55,669 nt of DNA from Deltaproteobacteria bacterium (GTDB taxonomy: Bacteria > Desulfobacterota > Desulfuromonadia > Desulfuromonadales > JAAYDE01), in the NCBI GenBank assembly GCA_016934985.1, contig JAFGRU010000041.1, positions 1 to 55,669 on the forward strand, in the 5' to 3' direction. This document shows, piece after piece, positions 1 through 8,385 of the stretch (positions within the stretch are counted from its first letter, which is position 1; every line of letters begins with the position of its first letter). The notes under the pieces are model-generated. The model searched no databases. It had not been told where the DNA came from and saw nothing but the letters and a program-made list of their open reading frames with translations. The position numbers and the translations under genes were made by a program.

Positions 1-115
1 ATTATCAAAGATCCGTGCCAAATCCATGGGCTTCATGAACAATGGATTGAAACGACCAAAACCGTGTCGTATCAATCCTTATGGGTTGGGTATACCCATT
101 TAACTAACTTATGGC

Positions 116-970
116 TCATTCGAGAAACTCATATTTTGCATCGGTAATGTTTCCCTTCCAGACCAATTCCAACTTGCCGTTGGCATACCAGCCCACTTCA
201 CCATAGAGTGGGACGCGCATACCTGCACGTGTTTGATAATCGTGAAAATGTCCCTCCCACGGTATTTGTCTGTAGCGTCCATCAAAGTGATCAAACCGGG
301 CAGGAGTGAAAATTTCGGTCATCTCTCCAACGTCGTTAAATCGAAACTCTAACGACACAGTGGTGCCGATGTTACTCAGTGTTGCCATCGCCGATGAATC
401 ATCAATCGGGCTCCACACCACACCGGACTGAGGCAAAAGGGCCGTTGGATACCAGACTGCCTCAGCCAGGTACCTGTGCAAGGCACCAGAGTTCAATTCC
501 GGCTTGTCAACTTGTGAGGCGACTGGAACGGCCGACAAGAGGCTTACGCGGCCCGAACCAATTCCGGGAATGTAGCTGTCTAGAACTCGTACATGGGTAG
601 CTATAGGGGTTTCGACCTTAGCATTCCAAATAAAGCCGGTTGCCAGCGGTACTGCGAGATGCCTTGCGGTAAATGAGGACCATTCTTCTTTCTGGATACT
701 GGTGCGTATTGTCCCGCTTTGGCGTAAAGTCGCCGTATTAATTATCGCCTGTCCGTCTATTAAAATATGCCTGAAATAGCGTTCCACGGGAGGCGGTAGC
801 TTCCCGAAGGCATCGAAACTGACAATTTCACCAACTGGTCTGGACGCGTTCAGGAGAAGCGAGGCTTCTATCAAGTCTGCCTTGGAGGCTTCCAGAATGT
901 ACCCAGTCAACATTGCGACGGCTGATCCTATAACAACGACGCCTCCAACGATCTGAAACCATTTACACAT
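116..970 (-). CDS. DUF6544-type membrane-anchored protein of unknown function
   Basis: Protein of 284 aa with one hydrophobic N-terminal segment (about residues 6-27, rich in V/I/G/A) that looks like a signal anchor, followed by a soluble domain. The pattern LPPPVERYFRHIL near residue 58, a run of RQSG, W and F residues, then RYLAEAVWYPTALLP and a closing VPLYGEVGWY match what I recall of the uncharacterised DUF6544/DUF6920 group; this was not checked by search. No catalytic motif is evident and no function can be assigned. A G-rich ribosome site lies about 14 nt upstream of the ATG. It lies 92 bp downstream of the CPBP protease gene on the same strand, so the two may be co-transcribed. Both look accessory rather than core. 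Confidence 0.6.
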   Translation of the reverse strand: MCKWFQIVGGVVVIGSAVAMLTGYILEASKADLIEASLLLNASRPVGEIVSFDAFGKLPPPVERYFRHILIDGQAIINTATLRQSGTIRTSIQKEEWSSFTARHLAVPLATGFIWNAKVETPIATHVRVLDSYIPGIGSGRVSLLSAVPVASQVDKPELNSGALHRYLAEAVWYPTALLPQSGVVWSPIDDSSAMATLSNIGTTVSLEFRFNDVGEMTEIFTPARFDHFDGRYRQIPWEGHFHDYQTRAGMRVPLYGEVGWYANGKLELVWKGNITDAKYEFLE

Positions 971-1062
971 TATCAGTTGTATTCCCCCTGCATGCCGCGT
1001 GCGACTGTCATTCGCGCGTGTAGGACGTCAGACTGGTTGGGCATTTTCAAAATATTTGTCAT

Positions 1063-1893
1063 TTAATCCCCTTGATACTCACGCTGCAGGAAAAATTCAC
1101 GGTCTTTTATGACAACCACGACAGATAGGAAGAGCAGCAGCACAGTCTGAATAACCTTGCTGTCTGGGTGTGTATGAAACAACTCATTGAAGCATCCTGC
1201 CGTGATGTGAAACACGACTGCGACGAGGATACTCCGATGGGTTTTGTAATACAGCCAATTCATCAGGACCACATATGGCACCAGACTGACCATGAAATTA
1301 ATACTGTAGATCAAACCGGTCTCGGCGACGTTGCTATGATAATAGCCTTTAATTAACGAAAGCGGCATGTGCCATATCGCCCAGAAGACTCCGAAGAGGA
1401 GAGACGTTTTCAGAAGATTCATGCGCTGACGTAGGCAATCCGTTCCATAGGAGTGCCAAGCAAGTTCTTCTACCAGCGGCGCGAGAAAAAGCAAGAACCA
1501 TCCGGGAAAAATCCCGGCAGAGAAAGATGACTTTCCGGCAAATTGAAATTGATCGGCGCTATGACCGAAGAGCAAAGAAATGGCTTGCGCCAGTATGATG
1601 CTGGCAAGCATAAGGAAACAAGTTAACAACCCATAGGTGGTCCCGATTCCTTTCAGGCCGATGATACGAAGCTTTAGGTCCTCCCGCATTTCCGGATGTG
1701 GCCATATCAGAGAAAATGCAATCACTATCGGCCCTATCAACCCAACCACGCCTAAAATGCCAACGACTGCACCGAGAAAGTTGTTTGTCGGTGTAATATG
1801 ACTTACATACGCAGCCCCAAACCAGAAGCCCCAAGGAATTGCGGTGGATAAACCATAGAACAGAAACGGGTGCCGGTATCTACTAATGATCAT
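1063..1893 (-). CDS. CPBP family intramembrane metalloprotease
   Basis: Polytopic membrane protein of 276 aa with roughly seven or eight hydrophobic segments. The CPBP (Abi/Rce1-like) motifs are present in order: the EELAWHSYG glutamate pair near residue 142, FGVFWAIWHMPLSL with the W-H-x-P signature near residue 168, and a late VVFHITAG histidine motif. These residues are the proposed active site of glutamic-type intramembrane endopeptidases, which cleave prenylated or membrane substrates or handle bacteriocin immunity. The motif 1 arginine of EExxxR is replaced by tryptophan/histidine, which occurs in divergent members. AGAGGA precedes the ATG. Substrate unknown; the only partner suggested by position is the DUF6544-type gene just downstream. 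Confidence 0.8.
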   Translation of the reverse strand: MIISRYRHPFLFYGLSTAIPWGFWFGAAYVSHITPTNNFLGAVVGILGVVGLIGPIVIAFSLIWPHPEMREDLKLRIIGLKGIGTTYGLLTCFLMLASIILAQAISLLFGHSADQFQFAGKSSFSAGIFPGWFLLFLAPLVEELAWHSYGTDCLRQRMNLLKTSLLFGVFWAIWHMPLSLIKGYYHSNVAETGLIYSINFMVSLVPYVVLMNWLYYKTHRSILVAVVFHITAGCFNELFHTHPDSKVIQTVLLLFLSVVVVIKDREFFLQREYQGD

Positions 1894-1928
1894 GCTTGTC
1901 CTCTGCCCAACAAGTTAGTATACAGTTT

Positions 1929-2037
1929 CTGGATAACTTCCTAAAAATTTCCTAAAGTTGACAACGAAAGGCTGTTTTTTATAATTTTACTAACTGGATA
2001 ACACCCCAAATAGGGAATTATACAGAAACTGGATAAC
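1929..2037. repeat. Three direct copies of CTGGATAAC in an AT-rich gap
   Basis: The 9-mer CTGGATAAC occurs at 1929-1937, 1994-2002 and 2029-2037. The first and third copies sit in similar 21-bp contexts beginning TACAG and ending ACTYCC (1921-1941 and 2021-2041), exactly 100 bp apart. They lie just upstream of the CPBP gene, so they could be operator sites or remains of a small duplication. The rest of the gap 1894-2238 shows no gene. Confidence 0.4.
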
Positions 2038-2238
2038 TCCCTGATGCTGAAAATTCCTCCAAAAAAGTGGGCAAAGGGGTCACGGTTCGACTCTGGCCAG
2101 TATTTCCCTTATTAAAAGGTCAAACGAAGACTTGGCCCAAAACCTAAAAATTATACTATGAATTAAACTTAATTATGTCCCGACGATTTTTGGGACAGTA
2201 TATTCACCCCGTAATCCGATAAGGTCCCTGTCATTACC

Positions 2239-2286
2239 AAAAAAAAAAAAGAAGACCTTTCACACAGCCGTGAAAGGTCTTCTTTT
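2239..2286 (-). terminator. Rho-independent terminator of the rubrerythrin-like gene
   Basis: A 13-bp perfect stem GAAGACCTTTCAC (2251-2263) pairs with 2270-2282 around a six-base loop. On the minus strand it is followed by a run of T (A-run 2239-2250 on the plus strand). It lies 65 bp past the stop of the 2353-2658 gene and is probably bidirectional. Confidence 0.85.
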
Positions 2287-2352
2287 CCAAATAAGGTCTA
2301 GTCGCCAAAGCCAGCAGGCGGTTTTCCCCGCCCCCGTCACTGTTGGCCCTGG

Positions 2353-2658
2353 TTATTTCTTGAGCTTTTCGATCATCTCCTCAACTTCCTCGTAGCCCTC
2401 TTTATAGAACTCTTCCTCCTTGGGGTCCAACTCCCGCAGCAGGCGCAGGAACTCGCCGGCATGCTCTTTTTCTTCGTCGGCGATATCCAGGAGAACTTCC
2501 TTGGCAAGCTTGTTATCCGTGCTCTCGGCGGTTTGCTGGTAAAGCTGAATCGCCTCGTATTCAGCTGCGATCATAAAACGGATGGAGCGAATCAATTCCT
2601 CATCGGTGAGTTTTCGATCACTTTTCTTTACTGAAAATGGGCTGCAAAATTCCGGCAT
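2353..2658 (-). CDS. Rubrerythrin/ferritin-like diiron protein
   Basis: Short (101 aa) all-helical protein. Two ferritin-like iron-ligand patterns are visible: EYEAIQLY in the first long helix and DEEKEHAGEF in the second, the E-x-x-H arrangement of rubrerythrin and encapsulin-cargo ferritins. There is no C-terminal rubredoxin domain, so it is a minimal ferritin-like member (COG1633 type) that probably dimerises to build the four-helix diiron site. Such proteins handle peroxide or iron in anaerobes. The C-terminal 20 residues are very acidic and lysine-rich. AGGAGT lies 8 nt before the ATG, a promoter is seen at 2700-2728, and the neighbouring peroxiredoxin is divergent, consistent with an oxidative-stress pair. 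Confidence 0.8.
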   Translation of the reverse strand: MPEFCSPFSVKKSDRKLTDEELIRSIRFMIAAEYEAIQLYQQTAESTDNKLAKEVLLDIADEEKEHAGEFLRLLRELDPKEEEFYKEGYEEVEEMIEKLKK

Positions 2659-2699
2659 TTCTTACTCCTTTCACTACGACTTGGTTTCCCCTTTGTCAG

Positions 2700-2728
2700 A
2701 TAATATGGACTAAACCTAATATTGTCCA
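2700..2728 (-). promoter_or_regulatory. Sigma70-like promoter of the rubrerythrin-like gene
   Basis: On the minus strand TGGACA (2723-2728) is followed after 17 bp by TATTAT (2700-2705), about 42 bp before the start codon. The spacer contains an imperfect dyad, GGAC...GTCC, that could be an operator. Confidence 0.55.
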
Positions 2729-2868
2729 GTCTAGATTTTTTCACCTGAACAGAGCCAGGGTATCAGGTCTACACCTCGTCAGCTCCAATTGCGGGTACCA
2801 AAAACCTAACCCACAATCCCTTTGGTTTTTTTAATTGTTTTTTAATCCCTAAAAAAGTCTAAAGACAC

Positions 2869-2900
2869 TTGACATGGATAATGATTCTTATATAGTTATC
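2869..2900 (+). promoter_or_regulatory. Promoter with overlapping Fur/PerR-like box upstream of peroxiredoxin
   Basis: TTGACA (2869-2874) and TATAGT (2891-2896), 16 bp apart, form a strong promoter. The spacer GGATAATGATTCTTA (2876-2890) matches 12 of 15 positions of the 7-1-7 Fur-type motif, and GATAAT...GTTATC (2877-2900) forms a wider dyad. Binding here would block RNA polymerase. Transcription would start about 230 nt before the peroxiredoxin ATG, giving a long leader. Confidence 0.5.
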
Positions 2901-3050
2901 AATATTGGCGATTAGCAGGGAACAAAAACAGAGACTGTCAGATCTTTTTTGCGTTATCTGCGACAGCAGGTAGACTTTAACCCACCGCTCGTGTTTGCCC
3001 CTTGCAAACGAAGAGTTTTGAGATATTAGAAACAGAAGAAATAAACACTT

Positions 3051-3079
3051 GGGTTTCGGCCCCCGACAAAGGCCAACCC
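3051..3079 (+). other. Hairpin in the peroxiredoxin leader
   Basis: GGGTTtcGGCC can pair with GGCCaACCC, followed by TTTTG, inside the long untranslated leader between the 2869-2900 promoter and the 3134 start. It could act as an attenuator; weak evidence. The remainder of 2901-3120 shows no gene. Confidence 0.25.
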
Positions 3080-3133
3080 TTTTGAAGAAAACAACAGAAC
3101 ATATTATAAATCAAATTTTGAGGAGGAAAAGAA

Positions 3134-3781
3134 ATGGAAGAAACCAGATACCCCATGCCCCTTTTAGGTGAAAAACTTCCCAGCATCGAGGCCGAGACCA
3201 CCCACGGCCCCATGAAAATCCCCGAAGATCTCAAAGGGTCTTGGTTCGTCCTTTTCAGCCACCCGGCGGATTACACCCCGGTCTGCACCACCGAGTTTGT
3301 CGGCTTTCAGAAAAGATTCGACGAGTTCGAAAAGCTGGGCTGCAAACTTGTCGGCATGTCCATCGACCAGGTCTTCTCCCACATCAAGTGGAGCGAATGG
3401 ATCCAGGAAAATCTCAACATTGAAATCAAGTTTCCCATCGTCGCCGCCAACGACGCCATTGCCAACAAGCTGGGCATGCTCCATCCGGGGAAAGGCAGCA
3501 ACACGGTGCGTGCCGTTTTCATCTGCGACCCTGAGGGCAAAGCCCGCCTGATCCTCTATTATCCCCAGGAAATCGGCCGCAATATGGACGAGATCGTCCG
3601 CGCGGTCAAAGCGCTGCAGATTTCGGATAAGGAAAAGGTCGCCATGCCGGCGAACTGGCCCAATAATGAACTGCTGGGAGACCGTGTCATCATTCCTCCC
3701 TGTAAGGACTGGGCGTCGGCCAAAAAACGCAAAACGGAATATGACAACTACGACTGGTGGTTCTGCCATAAAAAACTTTAA
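3134..3781 (+). CDS. Peroxiredoxin, Prx6-type (AhpC/TSA family)
   Basis: 215 aa, the usual length of the Prx6 group. The peroxidatic cysteine is Cys51 in PVCTTEF, preceded by the family pattern FSHPADYTP; the conserved arginine occurs in NTVRAVF. The C-terminal extension carries Cys in IIPPCKD and in the final WWFCHKKL, the places where archaeal and deltaproteobacterial Prx6 members keep their resolving cysteines, so this is probably a 2-Cys mechanism rather than strict 1-Cys. It would reduce hydrogen peroxide or alkyl peroxides in the cytoplasm. AGGAGG sits 11 nt before the ATG. It lies opposite a rubrerythrin-like gene behind a Fur/PerR-like promoter, consistent with peroxide or iron regulation. 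Confidence 0.93.
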   Translation: MEETRYPMPLLGEKLPSIEAETTHGPMKIPEDLKGSWFVLFSHPADYTPVCTTEFVGFQKRFDEFEKLGCKLVGMSIDQVFSHIKWSEWIQENLNIEIKFPIVAANDAIANKLGMLHPGKGSNTVRAVFICDPEGKARLILYYPQEIGRNMDEIVRAVKALQISDKEKVAMPANWPNNELLGDRVIIPPCKDWASAKKRKTEYDNYDWWFCHKKL

Positions 3782-3871
3782 TAAAATGCGGTTATCCCGG
3801 ATCGGAAAATCAGGTGCTCACTGCCCCGATGCAGGATAATTCCGTAGACCCAAAAATTGTTTAATTGCCTT

Positions 3872-3916
3872 CTCCCCCACGCCAGGCCTTGATGTTCCTG
3901 GCCTCTTGTGGGGGAG
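3872..3916 (+). other. Long intergenic hairpin after peroxiredoxin
   Basis: CTCCCCCAC (3872-3880) pairs perfectly with GTGGGGGAG (3908-3916), with an inner GCCAGG/CCTGGC stem. There is no U-tract, so it may be a transcript-stabilising or Rho-linked structure rather than a classical terminator. Nothing else is evident in 3782-4126. Confidence 0.5.
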
Positions 3917-4126
3917 ATGCTTTCCTGGCAGAGCCCATAAAGGGTACTATCCCAACAGAAATTTTTGTATTGACTGCCGCTCCCACTGAATAACAAGATA
4001 AAAGTAAGTCACCGCAGAGTTTAAGTTTGTTGCCGCGGCCCGCAGCTGCAAACCGAAAATAATATCCTTTTTTCCGTCACCCCACTACCGCATCAACCTC
4101 AACCCGGATTATGAAAAGGTTTTGCC

Positions 4127-5050
4127 ATGAAAAGAAGAGAGTTTTTCAAAAAGGGAATACAGTTGGGGCTGGGTGCCGGTGCATGCCTGGCTTTTGGCAA
4201 ACCGATACCATCTTTTGCCGCGAATTCGGCAGCAAAAAGTAGTGCCGTTGACCTTGTCGCCATAAAGGGCGGCGAGCCGGATGCCATGTTTAATCGGGCT
4301 GTAGCTTCCCTGGGCGGCATGAAAAAATTTGTCAAACCCAACCAGACTGTGGTGATCAAACCCAACATCGGCTGGAACGTCGAACCGGAAAGGGCCGGAA
4401 ACACCAACCCGGTTTTAGTCAAGGCGATCATCAAACAATGCCTGGATGCCGGCGCCAAAGATGTTTACGTGTTTGATCATACCTGCGACAGATGGTCCTC
4501 CTGCTATGCCAACAGCGGGATTGAAAATGCCGTGCAGGACGCCGGAGGGAAAATCGTACCGGGCAACAGGGAAGGATATTATCAAAGCGTCGAGGTACCC
4601 GGCGGTAAGACACTGACCGATGCCAAGGTCCATGAGCTGATTATGGAATCGGATGTTTTCATCAATGTCCCCATATTGAAAAGCCATGGCGGCGCCAAAC
4701 TTACCATCGCCATGAAAAACCTCATGGGCATAGTGTGGGACAGGTGGTACTGGCACAGAAACGATCTCCACCAGTGTATTGCCGATTTTGCCACCTTCCG
4801 CAAACCGGACTTGAATGTAATCGATGCCTACCAGGTCATGATGAGGAACGGCCCTAAAGGCCGTTCAATCGAAGATGTCGTCATGATGAAATCTCAAATC
4901 CTTTCCACGGATATGGTGGCGGCGGATACGGCTGCGGCCAAACTCTTCGGGATGGACCCGGCGGATATCCCCTACATTGGCTTTGCCCATGAATTGGGCG
5001 TGGGAAAAAAAGATTTGACCAAGCTCAATATTGACCGAATCGTGCTGTAA
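4127..5050 (+). CDS. Tat-exported DUF362 domain protein
   Basis: 307 aa. The N-terminus starts MKRREFFKKG and continues with a hydrophobic glycine/alanine stretch to about residue 31, a twin-arginine signal, so the protein is probably exported folded and with a cofactor. The rest is a DUF362 domain (about 40-300): KPNQTVVIKPNIGW, then FINVPILKSH and TIAMKNLMGIVWD, the hallmark family stretches. DUF362 proteins are often fused to or encoded beside ferredoxin domains, but their reaction is unknown. Here the stop is 4 bp before a membrane polyferredoxin, so the two are translationally close and probably form one redox unit at the membrane. Few cysteines are present, so an intrinsic Fe-S cluster is not obvious. 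Confidence 0.8.
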   Translation: MKRREFFKKGIQLGLGAGACLAFGKPIPSFAANSAAKSSAVDLVAIKGGEPDAMFNRAVASLGGMKKFVKPNQTVVIKPNIGWNVEPERAGNTNPVLVKAIIKQCLDAGAKDVYVFDHTCDRWSSCYANSGIENAVQDAGGKIVPGNREGYYQSVEVPGGKTLTDAKVHELIMESDVFINVPILKSHGGAKLTIAMKNLMGIVWDRWYWHRNDLHQCIADFATFRKPDLNVIDAYQVMMRNGPKGRSIEDVVMMKSQILSTDMVAADTAAAKLFGMDPADIPYIGFAHELGVGKKDLTKLNIDRIVL

Positions 5051-5054
5051 AACC

Positions 5055-6614
5055 ATGAAATCAAGACAGTTAAAGAAAGTGAGGGTCTTTGTTTCCCTCG
5101 CTTTCTTTTTGGCATTCTCCGTGATTTTTCTGGACCTGGATTATTCCATCCCGAAAACTTTTTCAGATGCTGTTGTCTATTTTCAGTTTGTACCTTCCCT
5201 CCTCAAATTTCTCACGGTGGGGACCCTGGCTGCCTCGGGTTTTATTTTCGTAACCGTTCTTACGCTGTTATACGGCAGGGTGTATTGCTCTTTCTTATGT
5301 CCGTTAGGGGTTCTGCAGGACATTGCCGGTTTTTTGCGAAAAAAGACGAAAAAAACAAAATTTTCCTATGAAAAAGCCTTTGCAAAAATCCGCTATGGCA
5401 TTTTAGCCGCTGTCGCTCTTGTTTTCTTTTCCGGCTCCATTATCGGCTTAACCCTTTTAGACCCTTTCAGCAATTTCGGCCGCCTGATGACCCACATCAT
5501 CAGGCCGATCGCCATTGGTATCAACAATGCCCTGGTTTTTTCACTGGAAAAATTTGACTTATATACGATTCAACCGGCGGATTTAAAGAGCATCGCCCCT
5601 TTTTCTCTAGGGTTCGCCGCCATCGTTTTTGCCGTAGTTCTATGGATGAGCCTTTTCCACGGCAGGCTTTTCTGCAATACCGTGTGTCCGGTGGGAACAT
5701 TTCTTGGCTTTTTGTCCCGTTTTTCAATTTTTAAAATCAAGTTCAATCAGTCTCAATGCATCAACTGCAAAGCCTGTGAAAAAGTATGCAAAGCCAACTG
5801 CCTGGATTTGGAAAACAAACACATTGATCTTTCAAGGTGTGTGGCTTGTTACAATTGCCTCGAAGTATGTCCCACAGCTGCAGTGGAATACCAATCAGGT
5901 CTTCGAAAATCCAGATCTGAGCATGTATTGGAAGATTCCAAAAAACGGGACTTCATGATGCAGACGCTGGCATTTTTATTTGCTTCAGGGGCTTCTTCCG
6001 CCGGAGCCGGGCAGATGGAAATCTACCGGGACAGTACGGTACCCATCCTAAGGAATAATGCCATTTCACCACCCGGCTCCGGTTCTCTGGAAAACCTCAT
6101 GAACAATTGTACTGCCTGCCACCTGTGCGTATCAGCATGCCCAACCCAGGTGCTGCAGCCGGCTTTTCTGGAATACGGTTTGTTGGGGATCATGCAACCC
6201 CGCATGGATTTCAAAACCAGTTTTTGCGATTACAAATGCGTCGTCTGCACCACCGTTTGCCCCAGCGGCGCCATTCTGGAACAATCCGTGGAAAGCAAAA
6301 AACTGCTTCAGGTGGGCAAAGCCAGATTCGTTCGGAAAAATTGTGTGGTCTATACACAGCAAACCGACTGCGGCGCCTGTGCGGAGCACTGCCCCACCAA
6401 AGCCGTGAGAATGGTTTTTGACAAAGAGGTTAATTTGCGGGCCCCGAAAGTCGATGAAAGCATCTGTGTGGGTTGCGGGGCCTGTGAATATGCCTGCCCC
6501 ACCAGACCGTATAAGGCCATTTATGTCGAAAGCAACCCTGTGCATTCAATGGCGAAAAAACCCAGAGAAGACAAACTTGAAGAAGTGAACCCGACGGAAG
6601 ATTTTCCTTTTTAA
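5055..6614 (+). CDS. Membrane-bound polyferredoxin (NapH/MauN-like 4Fe-4S protein)
   Basis: 519 aa if started at ATG 5055; an in-frame TTG at 5031 would overlap the DUF362 gene and is less likely. Order of parts: hydrophobic segments (about 10-30, 50-80, 110-135, 180-205) with the NapH-type pairs CSFLCPLG and CNTVCPVG; a ferredoxin region with CINCKACEKVC and CVACYNCLEVCP; a second hydrophobic stretch near residue 310; then further Cys clusters CTACHLCVSACP, CVVCTTVCP, CGACAEHCP and CVGCGACEYACP. That suggests at least five or six 4Fe-4S clusters on both sides of a membrane. NapH-like proteins pass electrons between quinol and periplasmic enzymes. Partner is the DUF362 protein just upstream. 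The specific donor and acceptor are unknown. Confidence 0.85.
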   Translation: MKSRQLKKVRVFVSLAFFLAFSVIFLDLDYSIPKTFSDAVVYFQFVPSLLKFLTVGTLAASGFIFVTVLTLLYGRVYCSFLCPLGVLQDIAGFLRKKTKKTKFSYEKAFAKIRYGILAAVALVFFSGSIIGLTLLDPFSNFGRLMTHIIRPIAIGINNALVFSLEKFDLYTIQPADLKSIAPFSLGFAAIVFAVVLWMSLFHGRLFCNTVCPVGTFLGFLSRFSIFKIKFNQSQCINCKACEKVCKANCLDLENKHIDLSRCVACYNCLEVCPTAAVEYQSGLRKSRSEHVLEDSKKRDFMMQTLAFLFASGASSAGAGQMEIYRDSTVPILRNNAISPPGSGSLENLMNNCTACHLCVSACPTQVLQPAFLEYGLLGIMQPRMDFKTSFCDYKCVVCTTVCPSGAILEQSVESKKLLQVGKARFVRKNCVVYTQQTDCGACAEHCPTKAVRMVFDKEVNLRAPKVDESICVGCGACEYACPTRPYKAIYVESNPVHSMAKKPREDKLEEVNPTEDFPF

Positions 6615-6699
6615 CAACCACCATTTTCTCCAGCCCGACTTTTCGCCTGACTTTTTCCGCTGACCTGGAGTGCTTCTCCTTGTCCCCTGATCCTGAAAA

Positions 6700-6730
6700 T
6701 AAAAAAGCCCGCTCCTCAAAGGAGCGGGCT
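6700..6730 (-). terminator. Bidirectional terminator between polyferredoxin and sugar dehydrogenase genes
   Basis: An 11-bp perfect stem AGCCCGCTCCT (6706-6716) with a 3-nt loop and its complement (6720-6730). An A-run at 6700-6705 gives a U-tract for the minus-strand gene ending at 6753; on the plus strand it lies 90 bp after the polyferredoxin stop. Confidence 0.85.
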
Positions 6731-6752
6731 GGAATGTACAATTTTTTTCGAT

Positions 6753-8069
6753 CTACAGGCAGAAATAAAGCAGCCCGGCTTTTTCGACCTCTTCCGGCGA
6801 CAGCTTCGACTTGACATCGATTATAACCCCGGGGGCCTCGCCGTTGGCGCAGAACCCCTTGAGGCGCTCGACACTCATGCCGGCATACTTTTCATGAGCC
6901 ACCGCCCAGATAACCCCATCCACAGGCGGCACCTTTTCAAGAGAAACCAGATCAACACCGTATTCCTCTTTCGTTTCCTCGGCGGAAGCCATGGGGTCGT
7001 GAACAAAGGTTTCGACTTCGTATTCCTTGAGTTCCTTGAGGATGTCGACCACCTTGCTGTTGCGGATATCGGGACAATTTTCCTTGAAGGTCAAACCGAG
7101 AACCAGGATTTTAGCGCCCTTGACCTGCTTGTTGGCCTGAATCAAGCGCTTGACCGTCATCTCGGCAACATATTTCCCCATGCCGTCGTTAATACGGCGT
7201 CCGGAAAGAATGACTTCCGGATGGTAACCGATCTCCTCGGCCTTGTAGGTCAGATAATAGGGATCGACGCCGATACAATGGCCGCCGACCAGGCCGGGCA
7301 CGAAAGGAAGGAAGTTCCACTTGGTGCCGGCCGCTTCCAGAACCTCTTTGGTGCGGATTCCCATTTTGTTGAAAATGATGGAAAGTTCGTTCATGAGGGC
7401 GATGTTGATGTCGCGCTGGGTATTTTCGATAACCTTGGCGGCTTCAGCGACACGGATGGTGGACGCCTCGTGCACTCCTGCCGCAATGACCATGCGGTAG
7501 ACCTCGGCCACCGTCTTCAGGGTCTCTTCGTCCTGGCCGGAAACCACCTTGACGATCTTGTCGACGGTATGCACCTTGTCGCCAGGATTGATGCGCTCCG
7601 GCGAATAGCCGACCGTGAAATCCCTGCCGCAGATTAGGCCGGACTCATTTTCAAGAATCGGCACGCAGATATCCTCGGTGACACCGGGGTAAACCGTCGA
7701 TTCATAGACGACGATGGCGCCCTTGGTGAGATTCTGTCCGACCGTACGGGTTGCCGATACCACCGGGGTGAGGTCGGGCTTTTTATGGCCATCGATGGGA
7801 GTCGGAACGGTGACAATGATGAACGACCCTTTTTTCAGCTCAGCGGCATCGTCGGTGTAAGCAATGGAGGCACTTTTCAGGTCCTCCGTGGTGACCTCCA
7901 GCGTCGTGTCGATATCCTGACGGAGCTCCTTGATTTTTCTGGCGCTGATATCAAAGCCGATTACCTCCACATGGCGGCCGAACATTACGGCCAGGGGCAG
8001 CCCGACATAACCAAGGCCGACCATGGCAATCCTGGCTTCCCCGCTTTTGATCATTTGTGCTGTGACCAT
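6753..8069 (-). CDS. UDP-N-acetylhexosamine 6-dehydrogenase-type nucleotide sugar dehydrogenase
   Basis: 438 aa. N-terminal Rossmann motif GLGYVGLPLA near residue 17, central UDP-glucose/GDP-mannose dehydrogenase domain, and the active-site segment GGHCIGVDPYYL containing the catalytic cysteine. The DPYYL ending is typical of the TviB/WbpO/CapL branch, which oxidises UDP-GlcNAc or UDP-GalNAc to the uronate with two NAD+, for surface polysaccharide; UDP-glucose enzymes usually differ here. No other polysaccharide gene is adjacent. Start: AAAGG lies 8 nt before the ATG at 8069; an in-frame GTG at 8078 overlaps that site and is less likely. Substrate choice is inferred from the motif only. Confidence 0.88.
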   Translation of the reverse strand: MVTAQMIKSGEARIAMVGLGYVGLPLAVMFGRHVEVIGFDISARKIKELRQDIDTTLEVTTEDLKSASIAYTDDAAELKKGSFIIVTVPTPIDGHKKPDLTPVVSATRTVGQNLTKGAIVVYESTVYPGVTEDICVPILENESGLICGRDFTVGYSPERINPGDKVHTVDKIVKVVSGQDEETLKTVAEVYRMVIAAGVHEASTIRVAEAAKVIENTQRDINIALMNELSIIFNKMGIRTKEVLEAAGTKWNFLPFVPGLVGGHCIGVDPYYLTYKAEEIGYHPEVILSGRRINDGMGKYVAEMTVKRLIQANKQVKGAKILVLGLTFKENCPDIRNSKVVDILKELKEYEVETFVHDPMASAEETKEEYGVDLVSLEKVPPVDGVIWAVAHEKYAGMSVERLKGFCANGEAPGVIIDVKSKLSPEEVEKAGLLYFCL

Positions 8070-8172
8070 CCTATTCACCTTTCAACAAAATTTAATTATT
8101 AAAACCCGCCCATAAAATGCATAATCCGAACCATTTTGATCCTTTCCCCGCCGGAGGCAAAGAACAATTTTC

Positions 8173-8315
8173 GTAATTATTCAGCACAAGGACTCGTGTC
8201 GCCCATGGAAAGAGCATCTGCCGCCCGGATGGCGGCAGCTAAGCCCCATGGACGGGTTCACGCGGCCCTTGGAATGAGCGATGCGAAACATTGTGCCGGA
8301 AAGCTGAATAATTAC
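8173..8315 (+). repeat. 143-bp element with terminal inverted repeats, copy 1
   Basis: Bounded by perfect 13-bp inverted ends GTAATTATTCAGC (8173-8185) and GCTGAATAATTAC (8303-8315). Inside is a perfect CTGCCGCC/GGCGGCAG hairpin and a core AAGCCCCATGGACGGGTTC. It is the same element as 24488-24629 (minus) and 26260-26402 (plus). No protein is encoded. It fills most of the gap between two minus-strand genes. It resembles a MITE or a structured RNA; the family is not recognised. Confidence 0.75.
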
Positions 8316-8385
8316 CCATTTTCATCCGTTCTTAGCCGGGGCAAAGAGATTATAGAACCGCACACCGCTTCTATTCAACAGACAT

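Noticed and set aside
1-115. Open frame from base 1 to about 147 on the plus strand
   Set aside because: No recognisable protein, and it overlaps the end of the DUF6544-type gene.
8173-8315. c-di-GMP (GEMM), cobalamin, TPP or SAM riboswitch as identity of the 143-bp element
   Set aside because: None of their consensus boxes is present, and copy 1 has no sense-oriented gene after it.
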